A stretch of DNA of 64,000 bases from Roseburia hominis (GCA_040702975.1 CP159990.1:1550001-1614000), one strand, 5' to 3'. Positions 9,443-18,993 are shown, numbered from the stretch's first letter. Notes: a model not told the origin generated them from the sequence alone. Numbers and translations: made by a program.

Positions 9443-10105
9443 ATGAAAAATATTTTATCCCCTTCTATTCTGGCGGCGGATTTTACCAGATTGGGAGAAG
9501 AAATCAAGATGACAGAGGAGGCCGGGGCTAAGTATCTGCACTTTGATGTGATGGACGGTGTGTTCGTCCCCAGCATTTCTTTTGGTATGCCGGTTTTGAA
9601 ATCAATCAAAAAAGCGACCGGACAGGTGATGGATACACATTTGATGATCACGGAGCCGATCCGTTATATTAAGGAATTTGCCGAGGCCGGAGCGGACCTG
9701 ATCACCATTCACTATGAAGCCTGCGAAGATGTGCGCGCGGCTTTAGAGCAGATCAGGGCGTGTCATGTAAAGACAGGAATTTCTATTTGTCCGGAGACGC
9801 CGGTCAGTGTGCTGGAGGAATATCTGGAAGAGGTGGATATGATTCTTGTCATGACGGTGCACCCGGGCTTCGGGGGACAGAAGCTGATTCCGGAGACGCT
9901 GGATAAGGTGCGGGAACTCAGAAAGCTCCTCTCAGAAAAAGGTCTTGAGACGGATATCCAGGTGGACGGCGGTATCTATGCAAGTAACGTCAGGGAAGCG
10001 CTGGATGCCGGGGCCAATGTCATTGTTGCAGGTTCGGCTGTTTTTCGTGGAAATGCGGCGGATAACACAAAAGAATTTATGGAGATATTAAAAAATTATG
10101 AGTAA
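9443..10105 (+). CDS. rpe: Ribulose-phosphate 3-epimerase
   Basis: Interconverts ribulose-5-P and xylulose-5-P in the pentose phosphate pathway; a TIM barrel. Visible signatures are SPSILAADF at the N-terminus, HFDVMDGVFVP, THLMI, MTVHPGFGGQ and VDGGI. The length of 220 aa is standard. Four bases separate it from rsgA, and it overlaps thiN by 8 bp. Its product also feeds the hexulose-phosphate chemistry encoded at 44-45 kb, but no direct link is visible. Confidence 0.96.
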   Translation: MKNILSPSILAADFTRLGEEIKMTEEAGAKYLHFDVMDGVFVPSISFGMPVLKSIKKATGQVMDTHLMITEPIRYIKEFAEAGADLITIHYEACEDVRAALEQIRACHVKTGISICPETPVSVLEEYLEEVDMILVMTVHPGFGGQKLIPETLDKVRELRKLLSEKGLETDIQVDGGIYASNVREALDAGANVIVAGSAVFRGNAADNTKEFMEILKNYE

Positions 10106-10751
10106 GACAATTATTATCAGCGGTGGTGTCATAGACGAGGCGTTTATAGGCAAGGTGCTTGCTGAGGAAGAGGGAGCATACGTGATCGGCGTGGACCGGG
10201 GCGTGGAATACCTGTATCATCACGGAATTATGCCACAGTATATCGTCGGGGATTTTGACAGCATCGATCCGAAGGTGATTGATTATTACCGGAATGAGAC
10301 GCATGTGGCGATCCGGGAGTTCAATCCGATCAAGGATGCGACGGATACGGAGATCGCAATCCGGCTTGGCATCACCCTGGGAAGCAAGGAAATGCTTATT
10401 CTCGGTGCGACCGGAGGAAGGATCGATCATTTGTGGGCGAATATTCAGACGCTTGCAGTGGCGTTGAGGGCCGGGGTGAAGGCGTATATCATGGATGATA
10501 AAAACAAGATCTATGTGATCGATAAGCCCTGCAAGGTTAGGAAAAGCGAGGCATTCGGACCGTATTTGTCCGTGTTCACGCTGAGCGGCGAGGTGTTTGA
10601 TTTCAACCTGACGGGAACGAAATGGCCGCTTCGGCATCATACCCTGAAGCCCTATGACAGCCTGACGGTCAGCAATCGTTTCGCGGAAGATACGGTGGAA
10701 ATTGATTTTTCCAGCGGGGTACTGGTCGTGATGGAGACCAGGGATAAGTAA
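10098..10751 (+). CDS. thiN: Thiamine pyrophosphokinase
   Basis: Transfers pyrophosphate from ATP to thiamine to make the cofactor TPP. The order matches the family: an N-terminal region with the conserved GVDRGVEYL and GDFDSID, then DATDTEIA and GATGGRIDHLWAN, then a C-terminal beta domain. At 217 aa it is complete. The start codon overlaps the end of rpe, implying coupled translation. It is the last gene of the priA-to-thiN housekeeping cluster. Confidence 0.95.
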   Translation: MSKTIIISGGVIDEAFIGKVLAEEEGAYVIGVDRGVEYLYHHGIMPQYIVGDFDSIDPKVIDYYRNETHVAIREFNPIKDATDTEIAIRLGITLGSKEMLILGATGGRIDHLWANIQTLAVALRAGVKAYIMDDKNKIYVIDKPCKVRKSEAFGPYLSVFTLSGEVFDFNLTGTKWPLRHHTLKPYDSLTVSNRFAEDTVEIDFSSGVLVVMETRDK

Positions 10752-10805
10752 GCAGGTAAGAGGGCGCTTACAATGAGAAGAAAAGATGGAGAGGAATAGA
10801 CAGAG

Positions 10806-11906
10806 ATGAAATTGGGAATCGTTGGACTGCCTAATGTAGGCAAAAGTACATTATTTAATTCACTGACAAAAGCGGGAGCGGAATCGGCGAACTATCCGTT
10901 CTGTACCATTGACCCGAATGTGGGCGTGGTGACTGTGCCGGATGAAAGGCTTGATGTGCTGGGAGAGATGTACCACACGAAGAAGATCATTCCTGCGGCT
11001 ATTGAATTCGTAGATATTGCAGGACTGGTAAAAGGTGCGTCCAAAGGGGAAGGACTGGGCAATCAGTTCCTTGCCAACATCCGTGAGGTGGACGCCATCG
11101 TGCATGTAGTGCGCTGCTTTGAGGACAGCAATATCGTGCATGTGGATGGATCGATCGACCCGCTGCGCGATATCGAGACCATCAATCTGGAACTGATCTT
11201 CTCAGATATTGAGATCCTGGAGAGAAGGATTTCCAAGGCAGTGCGTGCGGCCCGCAATGATAAGACGATCGCCAAGGAGCTTGCGCTGATGGAGCGGGTC
11301 AAGGCGCATCTGGAAGAAGGAAAGCTGGCGAAGAGCTTTGATGAGGTCGGTGATGAGGACGAGCAGGCGTGGCTGGAGAGCTACAACCTTCTGACCTATA
11401 AGCCGGTGATCTTCGCGGCAAATGTAGCGGAAGATGATCTGGCAGATGATGCGGTGGACAATGCGGGTGTGCAGGCGGTCCGTGAATATGCGGTCCGTGA
11501 GAATTGCGAGGTATTTGTGGTATGTGCGCAGATCGAGCAGGAGATCGCTGAACTGGATGATGATGAGAAAAAGATGTTCCTGGAGGATCTGGGACTTAAG
11601 CAGTCCGGCCTTGAAAAACTGATTCAGGCAAGCTACAGCCTGTTGGGGCTGATCAGCTATCTGACCGCGGGAGAGCCGGAAGTCCGCGCATGGACGATCA
11701 AAAAAGGGACCAAGGCGCCCCAGGCTGCCGGAAAGATTCATTCCGATTTTGAGAGAGGGTTCATCCGGGCGGAGATCGTTTCCTATGATGATCTGATGGC
11801 ATGTGGAACCTACAATGCTGCAAAAGAGAAAGGCCTTGTCAGATTGGAAGGAAAAGAATATATTGTACAGGATGGAGATATTATTCTGTTCCGGTTTAAT
11901 GTGTAG
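10806..11906 (+). CDS. ychF: Redox-regulated ATPase YchF (Obg family)
   Basis: A P-loop NTPase of the Obg/YchF group that binds ribosomes and prefers ATP. The G1 motif is GLPNVGKST. The G4 position reads NVAEDD where a GTPase would have NKxD, as expected for YchF. A coiled coil lies mid-protein and a TGS domain is C-terminal, ending [11 protein letters not shown]. It is 366 aa, full length. GAGAGGAATAG lies before the ATG. Confidence 0.95.
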   Translation: MKLGIVGLPNVGKSTLFNSLTKAGAESANYPFCTIDPNVGVVTVPDERLDVLGEMYHTKKIIPAAIEFVDIAGLVKGASKGEGLGNQFLANIREVDAIVHVVRCFEDSNIVHVDGSIDPLRDIETINLELIFSDIEILERRISKAVRAARNDKTIAKELALMERVKAHLEEGKLAKSFDEVGDEDEQAWLESYNLLTYKPVIFAANVAEDDLADDAVDNAGVQAVREYAVRENCEVFVVCAQIEQEIAELDDDEKKMFLEDLGLKQSGLEKLIQASYSLLGLISYLTAGEPEVRAWTIKKGTKAPQAAGKIHSDFERGFIRAEIVSYDDLMACGTYNAAKEKGLVRLEGKEYIVQDGDIILFRFNV

Positions 11907-11944
11907 TTTAAAGCTGCCGTCCGGCAGGAGAAAGTGAGAGGATT

Positions 11945-12871
11945 ATGACAGAAGCAATTCATTTCCCGCATTTGGGAATTCATTTGAAACATGTTGGAAA
12001 GGCAATTTCGATATTCGGATTTGATATTGCCTATTATGGAATGATCATAGGTTTTGGAATTTTGATTGGAATCGCGATCGCGGTGTATGAGGCGAAGCGG
12101 ACAAGACAGAATCCGGAGGATTATCTGGATTTTGCGATTTATGCTATCATCTTTTCCATCATCGGTGCGAGAATTTATTATGTGGTCTTTGCGTGGGATA
12201 TGTACAAAGGGCACCTGCTCAGCATTTTCAATATCCGTGAGGGCGGCCTTGCCATATACGGCGGTATTATTGCGGCAGTGATCACACTTCTCGTATTTGC
12301 ACATCTGAAGCAGCTTTCGGCGCTTAAGATGCTGGATACGGCCTGCCTTGGACTTGTGGCGGGACAGATGATCGGCCGCTGGGGGAACTTCTTTAACAGG
12401 GAAGCGTTTGGCGAATACACGAACGGACCTTTTGCCATGCAGCTTCCGCTTGATGCGGTACGGGTATCGGATGTCACGGATCGTATGAGAAATCATATTG
12501 AGATCATTGATGGGGTGCGGTATATTCAGGTACACCCTACCTTCCTCTATGAGTCCGTCTGGTGCCTGGCGCTTTTGATTCTTTTACTGGTATGGCGTTA
12601 CCGTAAGAAATTTACCGGCGAGATATTCTTCCTCTACCTTTGCGGGTATGGCCTTGGAAGATTCTGGATCGAGGGACTCAGGACGGATCAGCTTTTGCTT
12701 CCACTAGTCAAACTTCCGGTGTCCCAGGTGCTTTCCGGTGTTTTGTTTGTCGGATCGCTGGCCCTTATCATTTATCAGAGAATGCAGGCGGACAGGAACC
12801 GTATGAGGAGAATGCGGGAAAGGGAAGCACGGCGGGCGAGTACCCGCAGATCCCGGGATCTTTATGATTAG
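11945..12871 (+). CDS. lgt: Prolipoprotein diacylglyceryl transferase
   Basis: A polytopic membrane enzyme that adds diacylglycerol from phosphatidylglycerol to the lipobox cysteine of prolipoproteins. The family signature GRWGNFFNREAFG is present, followed by HPTFLYES and GLGRFWIEGLR. About seven hydrophobic segments can be traced. The length of 308 aa includes an Arg-rich cytoplasmic tail. A separate promoter for the next gene follows, so lgt probably ends its transcript. Confidence 0.95.
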   Translation: MTEAIHFPHLGIHLKHVGKAISIFGFDIAYYGMIIGFGILIGIAIAVYEAKRTRQNPEDYLDFAIYAIIFSIIGARIYYVVFAWDMYKGHLLSIFNIREGGLAIYGGIIAAVITLLVFAHLKQLSALKMLDTACLGLVAGQMIGRWGNFFNREAFGEYTNGPFAMQLPLDAVRVSDVTDRMRNHIEIIDGVRYIQVHPTFLYESVWCLALLILLLVWRYRKKFTGEIFFLYLCGYGLGRFWIEGLRTDQLLLPLVKLPVSQVLSGVLFVGSLALIIYQRMQADRNRMRRMREREARRASTRRSRDLYD

Positions 12872-12918
12872 AGAAGGCAGTTGTTCATGAAAAGGAACAA
12901 TCTAGGTGCAAGAATTAC

Positions 12919-12947
12919 TGGACTTTTTAAAATGGACAGACTATAAT
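12919..12947 (+). promoter_or_regulatory. Probable promoter of the pyruvate:ferredoxin oxidoreductase gene
   Basis: TGGACT (12919-12924), a 17-bp spacer and a perfect TATAAT (12942-12947). A strong AAGGAGG ribosome binding site lies just ahead of the ATG at 12995. A 6-bp hairpin (TTGTTC/GAACAA around 12881-12900) lies just upstream and may be a weak lgt terminator. Confidence 0.6.
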
Positions 12948-12994
12948 AAGAATAAATGTGAAACTATTGACACAGTTAAGGAGGAAAACAAGAA

Positions 12995-15900
12995 ATGGCA
13001 AGAGCAATGAAGACCATGGATGGTAATCATGCAGCCGCACATGCATCTTATGCATATACAGACGTAGCTGCTATTTACCCAATCACCCCTTCATCAGTAA
13101 TGGCTGAAGCTACCGATGAGTGGGCAACTCAAGGAAGAAAGAATATTTTTGGACAGACTGTTCAGGTTACAGAGATGCAGTCTGAGGCAGGTGCAGCAGG
13201 TACCGTACACGGCTCCCTGTCAGCAGGTGCGCTTACGACCACCTATACAGCTTCTCAGGGCTTACTGCTTATGATTCCTAACTTATATAAAATCGCTGGT
13301 GAGCAGCTTCCGGGTGTATTTAACGTATCTGCACGTGCGATCGCTAGCCATGCATTATCTATTTTCGGTGATCACTCAGACGTATATGCCTGTCGTCAGA
13401 CCGGATGCGCTATGCTTTGTGAGTCCAGCGTACAGGAAGTTATGGACTTAACTCCGGTTGCTCATTGTGCAGCAATCAAGGGACGTATCCCGTTCATCAA
13501 CTTCTTTGACGGATTCCGTACCTCTCATGAGATCCAGAAGATCGAGACATGGGATTACGAAGATCTGGAAGATATGGTAGATAAGGATGCGATCGACGCA
13601 TTCCGTAAGCATGCACTGAACCCGAATCATCCGTGTCAGAGAGGTTCTGCTCAGAACCCGGATATCTTCTTCCAGGCACGTGAGGCATGCAACCCGTTCT
13701 ACGATGCTATGCCGGCAATCGTTCAGGAGTACATGGACAAGGTCAACGCTAAGATCGGTACGAACTACAAACTGTTCAACTACCATGGAGCAGAGGATGC
13801 AGAGAACGTGATCGTTGCTATGGGATCTGTTTGTGATACGATCGACGAGACTATCGACTACTTACTTGCACAGGGCAAGAAGGTCGGCGTTGTAAAGGTT
13901 CGTCTGTACAGACCGTTCAGCGCTCAGGCACTTATCGATGCAATTCCTGAGACAGTTAAATGCATCAACGTATTAGACAGAACCAAAGAGCCGGGAGCTC
14001 TTGGCGAGCCTCTGTACCTTGATGTTGTTGCAGCTCTTAAGGGCAGCAAGTTCGACGGCGTGAAGATTAACTCCGGCCGTTACGGATTAGGTTCTAAGGA
14101 TACAACTCCGGCTCAGATCGTTGCTGTATTCGAGAACGTAGACAAAGCAGTATTCACCATCGGTATCGTTGATGACGTTACAGGACTTTCTCTTGAGGTT
14201 GGCGCTCCTCTGGTTACGACTCCGGAAGGAACCATCAACTGTAAGTTCTGGGGACTTGGAGCTGACGGAACTGTTGGTGCTAACAAGAACTCTATCAAGA
14301 TCATCGGTGACAACACCGATATGTATGCTCAGGCATATTTTGACTATGACTCCAAGAAGTCAGGCGGTGTAACAATGTCTCACCTGCGTTTTGGTAAGAA
14401 GCCGATCAAATCTACTTACCTTATCAAGACTGCTAACTTTGTTGCATGCCACAACCCGTCTTATGTAAATAAATACAACATGGTTCAGGAGCTTGTTGAC
14501 GGAGGAACCTTCCTTCTGAACTGCCCGTGGAACGCAGAAGAGCTTGACAAGCATCTGCCGGGACAGGTGAAGGCATTCATCGCTAACCATGGTATCAAGT
14601 TCTACACGATCGACGGTATCAAGATCGGGAAAGAGATCGGACTTGGCGGACGTATCAACACCGTTCTTCAGTCTGCATTCTTCAAGCTGGCTAACATCAT
14701 TCCGGAAGAAGAAGCAATCGATCTGATGAAGAAAGCTGCAAAAGCTACCTACGGCAAGAAGGGTGACAAGATCGTTCAGATGAACTACGATGCAATCGAC
14801 GCTGGTGCAAAACAGGTCGTTGAAGTAGAAGTTCCGGAGAACTGGAAAGACTGCGCTGACGAAGGATTATTCTCACCGGAAGTTAAGGGCGGAAGAGAAG
14901 ACGCTGTTTCCTTCGTTAAGAATATCCAGGCTAAGGTCAACGCTCAGGAAGGATATTCTCTGCCGGTATCTGCATTTAAGGATTATGTAGATGGTTCTAC
15001 ACCGTCCGGTACAGCAGCATACGAGAAACGTGGTATCGCAGTTGATATCCCGGTTTGGGTACCGGAGAACTGTATCCAGTGTAACCGTTGTGCATACGTT
15101 TGTCCGCACGCTGTTATCCGTCCGGTGGCTCTGACAGAAGAAGATATGGCTAAGGCTCCGGAAGGAATCAAGGCAATCGATATGGTTGGTATGCCGGGAA
15201 TGAAGTTCGCTATGACAGTTTCCGCATATGACTGTACAGGATGTGGCTCTTGTGCAAATGTCTGCCCGGGCAAGAAGGGCGAGAAGGCTCTCGTTATGCA
15301 GAACATGGAAGCAAACGCTGGCGAGCAGGTATACTTCGACTTTGGTACAGAGATTCCTGTAAAACCGGAAGTTGTTGCTAAGTTCAAAGAGAATACCGTA
15401 AAAGGTTCTCAGTTCAAACAGCCGCTCCTTGAGTTCTCAGGCGCTTGTGCCGGATGTGGTGAGACACCGTACGCTAAACTTATTACACAGTTATTCGGTG
15501 ACAGAATGTACATTGCTAACGCAACAGGATGCTCCTCTATCTGGGGTAACTCTTCACCGTCTACACCGTACACCGTAAATGCTAAGGGACAGGGTCCGGC
15601 ATGGTCCAACTCTCTGTTCGAAGATGCAGCAGAGTTCGGTTATGGTATGCTGCTTGCTCAGAGAGCATTAAGAGATGGCCTGAAGACAAAAGTTGAGGCT
15701 GTTGCAGCAGCAGAAGAAGCTTCTGATGAAGTGAAAGCAGCTTGCCAGGAGTGGTTAGACACATTTGCATGTGGCGCTACGAACGGAACAGCTACTGATA
15801 AACTGGTTGCAGCACTCGAAGGATGTGACTGCCCGACATGCCAGGATATCGTAAAGAATAAAGACTTCCTTGCTAAGAAATCTCAGTGGATCTTCGGTGG

Positions 15901-16534
15901 TGACGGATGGGCATACGATATCGGATTCGGCGGTGTTGACCACGTACTTGCAAGTGGAAAAGACATCAACGTAATGGTATTCGATACCGAGGTTTACTCC
16001 AACACAGGTGGACAGTCTTCTAAGGCTACCAAGACCGGTGCAATCGCTCAGTTCGCTGCAGGCGGAAAAGAGACCAAGAAGAAAGACCTTGCAAGTATCG
16101 CTATGAGCTATGGCTATGTATACGTTGCACAGATCGCTATGGGTGCTGACTTCAATCAGACCGTAAAAGCAATCTCTGAGGCTGAGGCATATCCGGGACC
16201 GTCCCTGATCATCGCTTACGCTCCGTGTATCAACCATGGTATCAAGAAAGGTATGAGTAAAGCTCAGACTGAGGAAGCTCTGGCAGTTGAGTGCGGATAC
16301 TGGAATAACTTCCGTTACAACCCGGCAGCTGAAGGCGCTAAGTTCACTCTTGACAGCAAAGAGCCGAAGATGGAAGGCTACAAAGAATTCCTGAACGGTG
16401 AGGTTCGTTACAACGCTCTCGCTAGATTCAATCCGGAGAAGGCAGAAGTAATGTTCGCTCAGAACGAGGCAGAGGCTAAGGCTAGATACGAATATCTGAA
16501 GAAACTGATCACACTGTACGGTGGAGAGGAATAA
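12995..16534 (+). CDS. nifJ: Pyruvate:ferredoxin (flavodoxin) oxidoreductase
   Basis: Oxidises pyruvate to acetyl-CoA and CO2 and reduces ferredoxin, a central step of anaerobic fermentation. The single-chain enzyme of 1179 aa is intact. An N-terminal pyrimidine-binding region comes first. Two 4Fe-4S motifs lie in the middle (CIQCNRCAYVCPH near residue 692 and CTGCGSCANVCPG). An isolated cluster region with CAGCGE follows, then the TPP-binding GDGWAYDIGFGG. Codon use is visibly biased compared with the neighbours, which suggests very high expression. A strong terminator follows 26 bp after the stop. Confidence 0.97.
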   Translation: MARAMKTMDGNHAAAHASYAYTDVAAIYPITPSSVMAEATDEWATQGRKNIFGQTVQVTEMQSEAGAAGTVHGSLSAGALTTTYTASQGLLLMIPNLYKIAGEQLPGVFNVSARAIASHALSIFGDHSDVYACRQTGCAMLCESSVQEVMDLTPVAHCAAIKGRIPFINFFDGFRTSHEIQKIETWDYEDLEDMVDKDAIDAFRKHALNPNHPCQRGSAQNPDIFFQAREACNPFYDAMPAIVQEYMDKVNAKIGTNYKLFNYHGAEDAENVIVAMGSVCDTIDETIDYLLAQGKKVGVVKVRLYRPFSAQALIDAIPETVKCINVLDRTKEPGALGEPLYLDVVAALKGSKFDGVKINSGRYGLGSKDTTPAQIVAVFENVDKAVFTIGIVDDVTGLSLEVGAPLVTTPEGTINCKFWGLGADGTVGANKNSIKIIGDNTDMYAQAYFDYDSKKSGGVTMSHLRFGKKPIKSTYLIKTANFVACHNPSYVNKYNMVQELVDGGTFLLNCPWNAEELDKHLPGQVKAFIANHGIKFYTIDGIKIGKEIGLGGRINTVLQSAFFKLANIIPEEEAIDLMKKAAKATYGKKGDKIVQMNYDAIDAGAKQVVEVEVPENWKDCADEGLFSPEVKGGREDAVSFVKNIQAKVNAQEGYSLPVSAFKDYVDGSTPSGTAAYEKRGIAVDIPVWVPENCIQCNRCAYVCPHAVIRPVALTEEDMAKAPEGIKAIDMVGMPGMKFAMTVSAYDCTGCGSCANVCPGKKGEKALVMQNMEANAGEQVYFDFGTEIPVKPEVVAKFKENTVKGSQFKQPLLEFSGACAGCGETPYAKLITQLFGDRMYIANATGCSSIWGNSSPSTPYTVNAKGQGPAWSNSLFEDAAEFGYGMLLAQRALRDGLKTKVEAVAAAEEASDEVKAACQEWLDTFACGATNGTATDKLVAALEGCDCPTCQDIVKNKDFLAKKSQWIFGGDGWAYDIGFGGVDHVLASGKDINVMVFDTEVYSNTGGQSSKATKTGAIAQFAAGGKETKKKDLASIAMSYGYVYVAQIAMGADFNQTVKAISEAEAYPGPSLIIAYAPCINHGIKKGMSKAQTEEALAVECGYWNNFRYNPAAEGAKFTLDSKEPKMEGYKEFLNGEVRYNALARFNPEKAEVMFAQNEAEAKARYEYLKKLITLYGGEE

Positions 16535-16560
16535 GAGGATATTCTGAATAAAGATTATCA

Positions 16561-16596
16561 GGCGGCATGGCGAAAGGCTATGCCGCCATTTTTTTG
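16561..16596 (+). terminator. Rho-independent terminator after nifJ
   Basis: A stem built on GGCGGCAT (16561) and ATGCCGCC (16580-16587) closes a short GC-rich loop and is followed by a run of seven T. The first unit of a 45-bp repeat array begins immediately after the T-run. Confidence 0.93.
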
Positions 16597-16731
16597 TTAC
16601 CGTGTATACCTAAGCGAAGGTCCAGCGGGCCTTGTTTTGGTTGCCAAGCATACCTAAGTGAACGTCCGGTGGACGTTCATCTCGGTTGCCAAGCATACCT
16701 AAGTGAACGTCCAGTGGACGTTCATCTCGGT
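16597..16731 (+). repeat. Three tandem 45-bp palindromic repeat units (site 1)
   Basis: Units 16597-16641, 16642-16686 and 16687-16731 are exactly 45 bp each. The last two are near-identical. They begin TGCCAAGCATACCTAAG, then have a stem TGAACGTCC / GGACGTTCA around a 3-base loop, and end TCTCGGT. The first unit is diverged, but its inner stem (AAGGTCC with GGGCCTT, one wobble) still pairs. The array sits between the nifJ terminator and the tetR promoter. Further units of the same family occur at 25050, 27772, 35286, 35862 and 61091. Confidence 0.93.
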
Positions 16732-16746
16732 CTCATAAAATAGTAC

Positions 16747-16802
16747 TTGACAAAAGCGACACGAGTGTCTTAAAATATAAAAAAGACATTGGTGTCGCTT
16801 TT
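16747..16802 (+). promoter_or_regulatory. tetR promoter with two overlapping operator palindromes
   Basis: TTGACA (16747-16752), an 18-bp spacer and TAAAAT (16771-16776) form a promoter. GACAC-N2-GTGTC (16758-16769) lies in the spacer. A related GACAT-N2-GGTGTC lies at 16785-16796. An 11-bp perfect inverted repeat, AAAAGCGACAC (16752) and GTGTCGCTTTT (16792-16802), encloses both. This is typical of autoregulation by the TetR protein encoded 44 bp downstream. Confidence 0.75.
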
Positions 16803-16845
16803 GAATTATCGAAGATATTGAGAAAAGAATGAAAGTGAGAACAGC

Positions 16846-17433
16846 ATGGGAAATAAAGGAGATGCGACGAGAGAGTATATCAAAGAAAAAGCATATACAT
16901 TATTTGCCGAAAAAGGTTTCAAGGACGTTACGATGAAGGATGTATGTGAAGTGACAGGGCTTAGCCGGGGAGGTCTGTATCGACATTTTGATAGTACAGC
17001 GCAGATATTTGAGGAGATCTTTTTGGAACTGACGGGAAAGACGGAGCAGGATTTTGCAGAGCGAATTGATGCGGGAGAGAATGCCAGGCAGATGCTTGAA
17101 GATATATTGGAGAAATATAAGGAGGAGATTGAGGAGAAGGAGCGGACTCTGACACTTGCGATATATGAGTATTCGCAGGCGGTCAACAGTGAATTCCTGA
17201 TTGAACTCAACCGGACGTCGAAGGTCAAATGGAAGGAATTCATTAAATACGGGGTGGACCAGGGAGAGTTTGTTGATGTCGAGATAGATGCGGTCGTGGA
17301 TTTGATCCTATATGCCTACCAGGGGGCACGAATGTGGAGTAAGATTCTTCCGGTTGACCGCGGAGTGAGCCGGCATATAGTCGATTGCATTTATGGTATG
17401 CTGCTTGAGAAAGGTGAGAAGAAGGAAGAGTAG
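16846..17433 (+). CDS. TetR/AcrR-family transcriptional regulator
   Basis: A 195-aa repressor-type protein. The N-terminal ~50 residues form the TetR helix-turn-helix, with FAEKGFKDVTMKDVCEVTGLSR and RGGLYRHF. The rest is an alpha-helical ligand and dimer domain of no recognisable specificity. The paired operators over its promoter suggest autorepression. No transporter or enzyme lies next to it in the usual arrangement, so its other targets cannot be read from context. The following Uma2 gene could be co-transcribed but is 113 bp away. Confidence 0.9.
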   Translation: MGNKGDATREYIKEKAYTLFAEKGFKDVTMKDVCEVTGLSRGGLYRHFDSTAQIFEEIFLELTGKTEQDFAERIDAGENARQMLEDILEKYKEEIEEKERTLTLAIYEYSQAVNSEFLIELNRTSKVKWKEFIKYGVDQGEFVDVEIDAVVDLILYAYQGARMWSKILPVDRGVSRHIVDCIYGMLLEKGEKKEE

Positions 17434-17513
17434 TCGTTTTTTAGGTACTTTAATTGCCTTACCATACTTCCGCTGTGCTTTTGTAAGAAGGAAGAATAGT
17501 AGTTTTTAGATAC
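17419..17513 (+). repeat. Imperfect 29-30-bp direct repeat, 66 bp apart
   Basis: AAGAAGGAAGAGTAGTCG continuing to TTTTTTAGGTAC (17419-17448) recurs with a few changes at 17485-17513. The first copy contains the last codons and stop of the tetR gene. The second lies in the gap before the Uma2 gene. It looks like a local tandem duplication. Confidence 0.6.
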
Positions 17514-17546
17514 GGAAAGCATACCAGATTATTAAGGAGGAAAGAT

Positions 17547-18323
17547 ATGAGAATAGATGAGATGAAAGAACGATCCATAGAGCTTGGATATACCTATGAG
17601 AAAGTAGCGGAACTCTCCGGAGCACCGGCTGAAGAAGTGGAAAAAGTTATAGAAGATACGGAAAAGTCCTTTGATTATAATACAATGATAGCATTGGGGA
17701 AATTCTTTGATGAGACTTATCCTATGACAGTGCGGGAGAGTTCTCCCCTTTATTGCAATAAAGTTCAGGGAGAATATACTCTGGAAGATTATCTGGCGCT
17801 TCCGGATGACAGACGGGTGGAATTGATAGACGGAGTTTTCTATGATATGTCTGCGCCTACCAGTATCCATCAGTTGATAGGCGGGCAGATATATACACAG
17901 TTAAACAATTATGTGAGCAAGAAAAAGGGGCCGTGCCTGCCATTTATCGCTCCTGTTGATGTGCAATTGGATTGTGATGAGAAGACGATCGTGCAGCCGG
18001 ATGTGATGATCGTATGCGACAGAGAAAAAGTTACCAAGGCGCGTATTTTTGGGGCACCGGATTTTGTAATTGAAGTCTTGTCCAAGTCAACGAAAAAGAA
18101 GGACAGATTGATCAAACTCCAGAAATATAAGATGGCTGGCGTGAGGGAATACTGGATGATCGACCCGGATAAAAGGAATGTGGTAGTTCATGATTTTGAG
18201 AGGGATAAGTCTCCTGTAATCTATGGCTTTGATGCAAAGGTTCCCGTTGGAATATATGGCGGTGAGTGTGAAATCGATATGAGAGAGGTTTATGAAGTGG
18301 TTCGTTTCATTTATGAGAGCTAG
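17547..18323 (+). CDS. Uma2-family (DUF820) restriction-endonuclease-fold protein
   Basis: 258 aa. The C-terminal ~190 residues match the Uma2 family of PD-(D/E)xK nuclease-fold proteins: RVELIDGVFYDM, then QPDVMIV (catalytic Asp), then DFVIEVLSKST (Glu) and a downstream Lys. The N-terminal ~65 residues are an extra helical segment resembling a small helix-turn-helix domain (YTYEKVAELSGAPAEEVEKV). Uma2 genes are numerous in cyanobacteria and scattered in Firmicutes, and their biological role is unsettled. The start is backed by AAGGAGG. Confidence 0.85.
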   Translation: MRIDEMKERSIELGYTYEKVAELSGAPAEEVEKVIEDTEKSFDYNTMIALGKFFDETYPMTVRESSPLYCNKVQGEYTLEDYLALPDDRRVELIDGVFYDMSAPTSIHQLIGGQIYTQLNNYVSKKKGPCLPFIAPVDVQLDCDEKTIVQPDVMIVCDREKVTKARIFGAPDFVIEVLSKSTKKKDRLIKLQKYKMAGVREYWMIDPDKRNVVVHDFERDKSPVIYGFDAKVPVGIYGGECEIDMREVYEVVRFIYES

Positions 18324-18443
18324 TAAAATAGATATGGCAATATAGGAATATAGCGGGAAGGATGGCAGAAAGCAGATTGTTATTGGGCATGGTTTGCGTT
18401 TAACATTTGATATTATGAAATAAAGAGAAAGGAAGAAAAAAGA

Positions 18444-18971
18444 ATGAAAACACCTATATTAGAAACAGAAAGATTGCTTTTAAGACCTATGACTGTCAAT
18501 GATTCCGAGGAGGTCTTTAGGAATTGGGCCAGCGATGCAGAAGTGGCAAAGTTTATGAGATGGAGCACACATGAGAATGTGGAGGTAACGAGGCAGTGGC
18601 TGGAGAGTGAGGAGAAAGAGATAGAAAGTGAGCAGTTGTATGACTGGGGATTTGTGCTGAAAGAGACGGGAGAGTTGATTGGTTCCGGCGGATTAAGCTG
18701 GGTCCAGGAAAAGGGGATGTATGAGCTGGGCTACAATATTATGAGAAAATACTGGAACCAGGGACTCACTACCGAGGCCGCAAAAGAGATTGTGCGGTTC
18801 GGACTGGAAGAATTAAAAGCGGAGAAATTATATAGCTGCCATGCAAAGGAGAATCCGGCTTCCGGAAGGGTGATGGTGAAAGCAGGCTTCCAGTATTGGA
18901 AGGATGCAGTCTATAGTAGTTGGGATCATACGAAGACATATGAGTGCAGGGAATATATTTTGACAAAATAA
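18444..18971 (+). CDS. GNAT-family N-acetyltransferase (RimJ/RimL-like)
   Basis: 175 aa with the pattern of the RimJ/RimL group of acetyltransferases: TERLLLRPM at the N-terminus, GSGGLSW, ELGYNIMRKYWNQGLTTEA (acetyl-CoA loop region) and ENPASGRVMVKAGF. The acceptor (protein N-terminus, antibiotic or small amine) cannot be inferred. A good ribosome binding site (AAGGAAG) precedes the ATG. It stands alone between the Uma2 gene and the lysine-riboswitch transporter. Confidence 0.85.
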   Translation: MKTPILETERLLLRPMTVNDSEEVFRNWASDAEVAKFMRWSTHENVEVTRQWLESEEKEIESEQLYDWGFVLKETGELIGSGGLSWVQEKGMYELGYNIMRKYWNQGLTTEAAKEIVRFGLEELKAEKLYSCHAKENPASGRVMVKAGFQYWKDAVYSSWDHTKTYECREYILTK

Positions 18972-18993
18972 ATCAAGAATATGCAATAAAAGG

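Noticed and set aside
11810..12535. 241-codon minus-strand ORF
   Set aside because: A shadow of ychF and lgt without recognisable domains.
16597..16731. Possible CRISPR array
   Set aside because: The units are directly contiguous with no unique spacers, and no cas genes are near.
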